This document shows, in pieces, positions 5,141 to 8,305 of a stretch of DNA of 8,305 nt (the first letter of the stretch is position 1; the number at the start of each line of letters is the position of its first letter). Where the stretch lies: positions 1 through 8,305 of the forward strand of contig JAJDAX010000058.1 of the NCBI GenBank assembly GCA_029261615.1. Reading direction: 5' to 3'. The position numbers and the translations under genes were made by a program. Source of the stretch: Nitrospinaceae bacterium. GTDB lineage: Bacteria > Nitrospinota > Nitrospinia > Nitrospinales > Nitrospinaceae. A model generated the notes under the pieces. That model was given only the letters and a program-made list of their open reading frames with translations, was not told the origin of the DNA and made no database searches.

Positions 5141-6832
5141 TCAGCTTTCACATTCTTCACCCTGCCGTTTTAAATATCCCCAAAGATCAGCCCCGGGCGC
5201 CAACACTTCCTTGTTCAACAATCCCTGCGTGATAGAAACCCCGTGATCCATCAGAAACCAGAACCTTAAAAGAAACTTCTCTTCTGTAGTGGTGTAGGGG
5301 TCTTCCCATTCAGTAACTGAATTATAGGCTTCCACCTTTTCAAACAAGTCTTTCGGCATCACCAGCCGTTTTTTCTTCAGGAAGCTGTTGTACCCTTCTT
5401 TTGCGAGAGGCACAAAGTCTTTGCGGCTGACTTTGATTAACTCCGACACACTTGGGACCTCGGTCATGTGGTAGTGGAAAAATTTCAACTTATAAAACTG
5501 GTGAACCGTCGCGAGCCGGAAGAAACAATGCAACCCTACAACCGATTCGCCATAGTGCCGAATCAGATAACGTCGAATCAGGTTTTTTCCGATTTGCAAA
5601 AGCAACTTGTTCAGCCGTCCTCGATCAAACAAGTGAATCCGAACCGTACTCAGATGTTTACAACATTGCTCCTCAATATCGGCTTTGAGTTTTTGCGATT
5701 GTCGCGGAACACGGTACCAGTAAATCTCATCCTGCGCGACCTGCAGACAAGTGCGAAAGGCATCGGCGATCTGGTGATTATTGGCGCGTTTGGCGTGGCG
5801 TGCCACCTGATAGGCATTTTCCGTTGAAAACCCAAGTTCAATTAACTGTCCCTGAAATTCACGACGTGCTCCCATCAAGTGCCCGCCGCGTTCCCGGATG
5901 TGGTCCCGTGCCTTTTTGATTCCCCGGAGCGCAAGACTCACATCCCGCGGAATGAGGGTCAATCCCAGTTCTTGAGCAAAATCGTAAATTTCCTCCAGGG
6001 TTTTGAAATTCAGCTTGTCAATGAAGAGAAATTTCTGGATGTGCTTTTCCTCAAACCCGCACTCTTCAAAAATGGCAATCTTTTTATACTTCACCTCTTC
6101 CCAGAATTTTCGCGTACCCTCTTTTTTCGAAAACTGCTGTTCAATTTCAGAACGAGCCTTGAAAAAATAGCTCCTCATCAGATACCACTTTGAATGGAGC
6201 GTGCTTTCGATAATCCACCTGTATTTAGCAGTGAGAACCGTCAGCTTTGGGTCGTCCAGAATACAAATATCGCCGGTATCGAGAACGTAACCCAGCAATT
6301 CCAGATGGCGCTCCAGCAATATGGGATTGATCTGCTCTATAAATTTTCTAAAAATGGTTTTCCATCGAAAAACATCCGGACCTTTGATTTCTGGAAACTC
6401 TTTCTTCAAATGGTCTTTGATCGCTTTCAATCCCTGTTTTTCGATTTTCTGAAACAAGGCATCGCGCGCCAGGATATCGCGGATCTTTACCTGTTTGAGG
6501 CGGTTTATCACTTTGGGAACCGCTTCGTTGATTACATTCGTGATTTCTGTGAACGACTCGGCTTTGGAAAAATAGAGCTCTGTCAGCAGTCTGTAAATAG
6601 GCTCCAGAGAGGGGGTGGTCTTTTTGGAGAGCTGCCCGTATTGATCGAAATTCAGAGTCTTGGTCCCAGCCTGGCACGATCTAATATCGTTGAGATAGGA
6701 CCGGGCCTGCTGCAACTCATCTTCCTGCACAAAAGGGTCATTGATGACCCGCAGAAAAAGGGACTCAGCACGTTGTAAATCCCTTTGGGCCAGAAGTTCC
6801 AGCCCCTGGGACAGGGGGTCGAATACAAACAT
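5141..6832 (-). CDS. large basic helical protein of unknown function
   Basis: I do not recognise this protein. It is 563 residues long from the ATG at 6832. No signal peptide or membrane helix is seen, and no nucleotide-binding, metal-binding or catalytic motif stands out. The N-terminus (about residues 6-46, GLELLAQRDLQRAESLFLRV and onward) looks like one TPR-type helical hairpin. The rest is rich in Lys, Arg, Phe and Leu and appears mostly alpha-helical, with aromatic clusters such as FFRLATVHQFYKLKFFHYH late in the chain. Strong basicity would suit binding to nucleic acid or an acidic partner, which is only inference. Start: a TTG at 6859 in the same frame overlaps the GGAG it would need, so the ATG at 6832 is preferred even though that GGAG is then about 21 bases away. 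The gene stands alone, convergent with YgfZ-TPR, with an AT-rich region upstream. The coding call is firm: one long frame, while the opposite strand offers only Phe-rich antisense frames. Confidence 0.8.
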   Translation of the reverse strand: MFVFDPLSQGLELLAQRDLQRAESLFLRVINDPFVQEDELQQARSYLNDIRSCQAGTKTLNFDQYGQLSKKTTPSLEPIYRLLTELYFSKAESFTEITNVINEAVPKVINRLKQVKIRDILARDALFQKIEKQGLKAIKDHLKKEFPEIKGPDVFRWKTIFRKFIEQINPILLERHLELLGYVLDTGDICILDDPKLTVLTAKYRWIIESTLHSKWYLMRSYFFKARSEIEQQFSKKEGTRKFWEEVKYKKIAIFEECGFEEKHIQKFLFIDKLNFKTLEEIYDFAQELGLTLIPRDVSLALRGIKKARDHIRERGGHLMGARREFQGQLIELGFSTENAYQVARHAKRANNHQIADAFRTCLQVAQDEIYWYRVPRQSQKLKADIEEQCCKHLSTVRIHLFDRGRLNKLLLQIGKNLIRRYLIRHYGESVVGLHCFFRLATVHQFYKLKFFHYHMTEVPSVSELIKVSRKDFVPLAKEGYNSFLKKKRLVMPKDLFEKVEAYNSVTEWEDPYTTTEEKFLLRFWFLMDHGVSITQGLLNKEVLAPGADLWGYLKRQGEECES

Positions 6833-7256
6833 TGAGTTTTCGATTGATCTAGTCTCCAAAAAAATATTGGGAGCCGTGAATATCGGAAATGCTTTTCAGC
6901 AGGGTGACACACCATCCATCGAAACCTGGAAAAGACAGGGACAACACAGTCCTGATCCGGAATCGAATACGAAATAATGCGATTTCATCTAGGGACCAAG
7001 TCTGTGTCCGTGCGTTTCCGGGTCAACCAGGGTTCGATGATATTAAAGGCAAAAACTGCACCTTAATTTAAGATGCCAAATGATATGTAGAGATTTTAAA
7101 ATCCATTAGAAAATTTTTAAAATTGGATTCTTTGATTCTCAAGATGCAATCAAAGACCGGATACTTTGAAACCTCATTAATCTCACAGGTTAGATTGACT
7201 GCGCTCACTCCAAATATTCACCGATTTATTTTTCAAAGAATTAATATCCCCCACCC
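6833..7256. other. AT-rich intergenic region without a gene
   Basis: This stretch lies upstream of the unknown minus-strand gene and downstream of the chaperone terminator. Short frames here lack ribosome-binding sites, and one (7123-7305) runs through the terminator, so none is called. The part from about 7060 to 7160 is strongly AT-rich, with a perfect palindrome ATTTTAAAAT (7093-7102), AATCCA/TGGATT arms (7100-7105, 7124-7129) and the inverted repeat listed separately. A weak minus-strand promoter candidate TTGAGA-N17-TAAAAA (7142-7114) would leave a leader of about 275 bases. No tRNA or small RNA could be recognised. Confidence 0.5.
7130..7155. repeat. perfect 8-bp inverted repeat
   Basis: CTTTGATT (7130-7137) and AATCAAAG (7148-7155) are exact reverse complements separated by 10 bases. 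The spacing puts the half-site centres 18 bases apart, under two helical turns, which would suit a dimeric regulator, or the RNA could form a hairpin. It overlaps the weak minus-strand -35 candidate of the unknown gene. No regulator can be assigned. Confidence 0.5.
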
Positions 7257-7297
7257 AAAAAAAAACCCCTCGCCAACCTGTGGAGGCTGGGGAGGGG
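7257..7297 (-). terminator. rho-independent terminator of the oxidoreductase/chaperone operon
   Basis: On the minus strand, CCCCTC..CCA..CCT pairs with AGG..TGG..GAGGGG over a GC-rich stem with single mismatched bases between the blocks and a short CCAC loop. It is followed directly by nine U residues (7265-7257). It lies 20 bases past the chaperone stop codon and closes the minus-strand transcript entering from the right edge. Confidence 0.93.
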
Positions 7298-7316
7298 GAC
7301 ATTGAAAAACTCGAAA

Positions 7317-8144
7317 TTATTTGACCGGTTCACACTCAGCAGGAGCATTAGCAATCAAGTCGTTCTCCATACTGTAGGACAAAGACCGATATTCCGGCTC
7401 TTCGACCTTGAGAGCCTTGACATCGAGCAGGGCACATTCATTTCGAACAAAAATGGCCAGAGCATCGACAAGGTCCTTGTACAACCCGCGCTCGGCCTTC
7501 CTTGCTGTGAAGATGCAGAACAACGGTGTCCAGCGTGCAATGTGATTCCTTAAAAATTTCTTTTCACTCTGGCGGACAATGGCAATTTTCTTTTCATCGT
7601 GCCCATTACTGACCCCATATGCTTCACGGAAACAACAATACGAAAGAAAAGCCAACTCCACAGAGAGATGGTCGACGCGTTCCTTACCCCGGCTTTTTGG
7701 AAACTCAAAACCAAAAGTTTCGTAGAAACCTCCAACCTGAATCAATACATCGGTCTGGGACTGGATTCCCCCCTCGGTACCATACTGCATTTCATAGGGT
7801 GGGCATTCCTGGGAAACTGCATGACCAAAAACCTTGATGTACTCTTTTTGAACTTCCTTTAATGACATCTTGGGAAGGTAATTATTAAAACGTCCAACCA
7901 CATCCTTCAGAACGGCCCATTCCTGTTCGTCCAGGAGACACACATCCATAGGCTCCAACAGGGATTTCGGACGGAAGAATTTCCGGTTCCAGGGATAGGT
8001 GAAAGCGTTTGACAAGATGTCATAGACCCGGCCACGGGCCAGTTGAAGCGAAATACGCTGTTCCTTCACTTCCTCCAGAGACCCGGTTTCACCAAACTTA
8101 GCCAGGATTGGATCTTGCTCTTTGTTGGCTACTATATCATTCAT
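7317..8144 (-). CDS. TorD/NarJ-type maturation chaperone for a molybdoenzyme
   Basis: This cytoplasmic all-helical chaperone belongs to a family that binds the catalytic molybdenum subunit and holds it until cofactor and Fe-S clusters are inserted. The 275-residue protein shows the family core: EYIKVFGHAV (101-110), the CPPYE motif (114-118, equivalent to the PYES-type signature), GGFYETFGF (138-146) and DHLSVEL (158-164). The N-terminal ~30 residues and the C-terminal tail are less conserved and make it longer than the usual ~200-residue TorD. Start: ATG at 8144 has AAGGAG 6 bases upstream. The in-frame ATG at 8150 abuts the Shine-Dalgarno site, and the one at 8180 lies within a hairpin, so both are unlikely. 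It follows the beta-subunit gene on the same strand by 68 bases and is the last gene before a strong terminator. The client is therefore probably the nitrite/nitrate oxidoreductase-type complex encoded off the right edge. Confidence 0.88.
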   Translation of the reverse strand: MNDIVANKEQDPILAKFGETGSLEEVKEQRISLQLARGRVYDILSNAFTYPWNRKFFRPKSLLEPMDVCLLDEQEWAVLKDVVGRFNNYLPKMSLKEVQKEYIKVFGHAVSQECPPYEMQYGTEGGIQSQTDVLIQVGGFYETFGFEFPKSRGKERVDHLSVELAFLSYCCFREAYGVSNGHDEKKIAIVRQSEKKFLRNHIARWTPLFCIFTARKAERGLYKDLVDALAIFVRNECALLDVKALKVEEPEYRSLSYSMENDLIANAPAECEPVK

Positions 8145-8150
8145 CGTCAT

Positions 8151-8156
8151 CTCCTT
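8151..8156 (-). promoter_or_regulatory. ribosome binding site deciding the chaperone start
   Basis: AAGGAG on the minus strand stands exactly 6 bases before the ATG at 8144. It touches the alternative ATG at 8150, which makes that upstream codon unusable and fixes the N-terminus as MNDIV. Confidence 0.8.
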
Positions 8157-8168
8157 ATTACAACCCTT

Positions 8169-8192
8169 CCGGGGTGGCATGAGCCACCCCGG
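8169..8192 (-). other. perfect GC-rich intercistronic hairpin between beta subunit and chaperone
   Basis: CCGGGGTGGC (8169-8178) and GCCACCCCGG (8183-8192) form a perfect 10-bp stem with a 4-base loop. It begins 20 bases after the beta-subunit stop (read on the minus strand) and ends about 13 bases before the chaperone ribosome-binding site. The downstream sequence AAGGGTTGTAAT has no U-tract, so it is not a standard terminator. It is better explained as an mRNA 3'-end protecting or processing element that lets the upstream enzyme message accumulate above the chaperone message. Confidence 0.75.
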
Positions 8193-8212
8193 AATAATGG
8201 ATCCATCCTGAC

Positions 8213-8305
8213 CTAGATTGCGCCCGGATGTTCTTCAGGTCTTACGTAGAAAGGCTCTTCGACCGTCACGCGGATGATCTCTTTGCCCTTACGGTTGAAC
8301 CCGAT
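8213..8305 (-). CDS. nxrB: C-terminal tail of a probable NxrB/NarH-type iron-sulfur beta subunit (cut by window)
   Basis: Only the last 30 residues and the TAG stop are visible: a segment with GFNRKGKEIIRVTVEEPFY followed by VRPEEHPGAI. The pattern GFxRxGKExxRxxVEEPFYVRPE resembles, from memory, the end of beta subunits of the complex iron-sulfur molybdoenzymes (nitrite oxidoreductase NxrB, and the EbdB/ClrB group). In those enzymes this subunit carries one [3Fe-4S] and three [4Fe-4S] clusters that relay electrons from the molybdenum subunit. The cluster-binding cysteine motifs are off the window, so the call leans on this short tail and on the TorD-type chaperone immediately downstream. Alternatives are another DMSO-reductase-family beta subunit or an unrelated operon protein. 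Confidence 0.5.
   Translation of the reverse strand: MGFNRKGKEIIRVTVEEPFYVRPEEHPGAI

Noticed and set aside
5879..6778. Two consecutive plus-strand open frames opposite the unknown minus-strand gene
   Set aside because: They are antisense shadows: Phe/Leu-rich translations, no ribosome-binding sites, and the opposite strand has one uninterrupted frame of over 560 codons.
6833..6859. TTG start at 6859 for the unknown protein
   Set aside because: The codon overlaps the GGAG sequence that would have to serve it; the ATG at 6832 is the more normal choice, though its own ribosome-binding site is weak.
7123..7305. 60-codon plus-strand frame ending near the chaperone
   Set aside because: It reads straight through the terminator stem and A-tract, giving a PKKNPSP...GGWGGGH tail that is only the hairpin translated.
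8145..8180. Upstream start at 8180 for the chaperone, adding 12 residues
   Set aside because: The ATG lies inside the hairpin without a ribosome-binding site, while the ATG at 8144 has AAGGAG at ideal spacing.

Overview
The window holds eight complete genes plus two cut by its edges. It reads as ordinary bacterial chromosome: intermediate base composition, compact genes, mostly clear Shine-Dalgarno sites, and no transposase, phage, tRNA, rRNA or CRISPR signal. My best guess at the host is a nitrite oxidiser of the Nitrospinota (Nitrospina-like) or a related bacterium. This rests on the right end, where the tail of a probable iron-sulfur beta subunit of the nitrite oxidoreductase/nitrate reductase type is followed by a TorD/NarJ-type maturation chaperone. 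The taxonomy is an inference without database support.

Layout: (1) 1-1188, plus strand: the 3' part of plsC (acylglycerol-phosphate acyltransferase) followed by a nitroreductase-family flavoprotein. (2) 2507-1207, minus strand: bolA, a monothiol glutaredoxin, and a peroxiredoxin-fold protein with no cysteine at all. (3) 2508-2971: a 464-base divergent regulatory region, with a good minus-strand promoter candidate for bolA. (4) 2972-5130, plus strand: an IscA/ErpA-type iron-sulfur carrier with a strong terminator, then a YgfZ-like protein fused to a C-terminal TPR domain. (5) 6832-5141, minus strand: a large basic, helical protein of unknown function. (6) 6833-7256: an AT-rich gap without a gene but with inverted repeats. 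(7) 8305-7257, minus strand: the oxidoreductase beta-subunit tail, a strong intercistronic hairpin, the TorD-like chaperone and a textbook terminator.

The centre of the window looks like an iron-sulfur cluster handling locus. BolA and CGFS-type glutaredoxins form a known [2Fe-2S] complex, A-type carriers deliver clusters to apo-proteins, and YgfZ is a folate-binding protein needed for some Fe-S enzymes. These genes lie a few kb from a complex iron-sulfur molybdoenzyme operon that would be a heavy consumer of clusters. The most unusual points are the cysteine-free peroxiredoxin-like protein, the CGFT active site of the glutaredoxin, the YgfZ-TPR fusion, the unrecognised 563-residue protein, and the perfect 10-bp hairpin between the beta subunit and its chaperone. 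I did not find a convincing wholly new multi-gene system.
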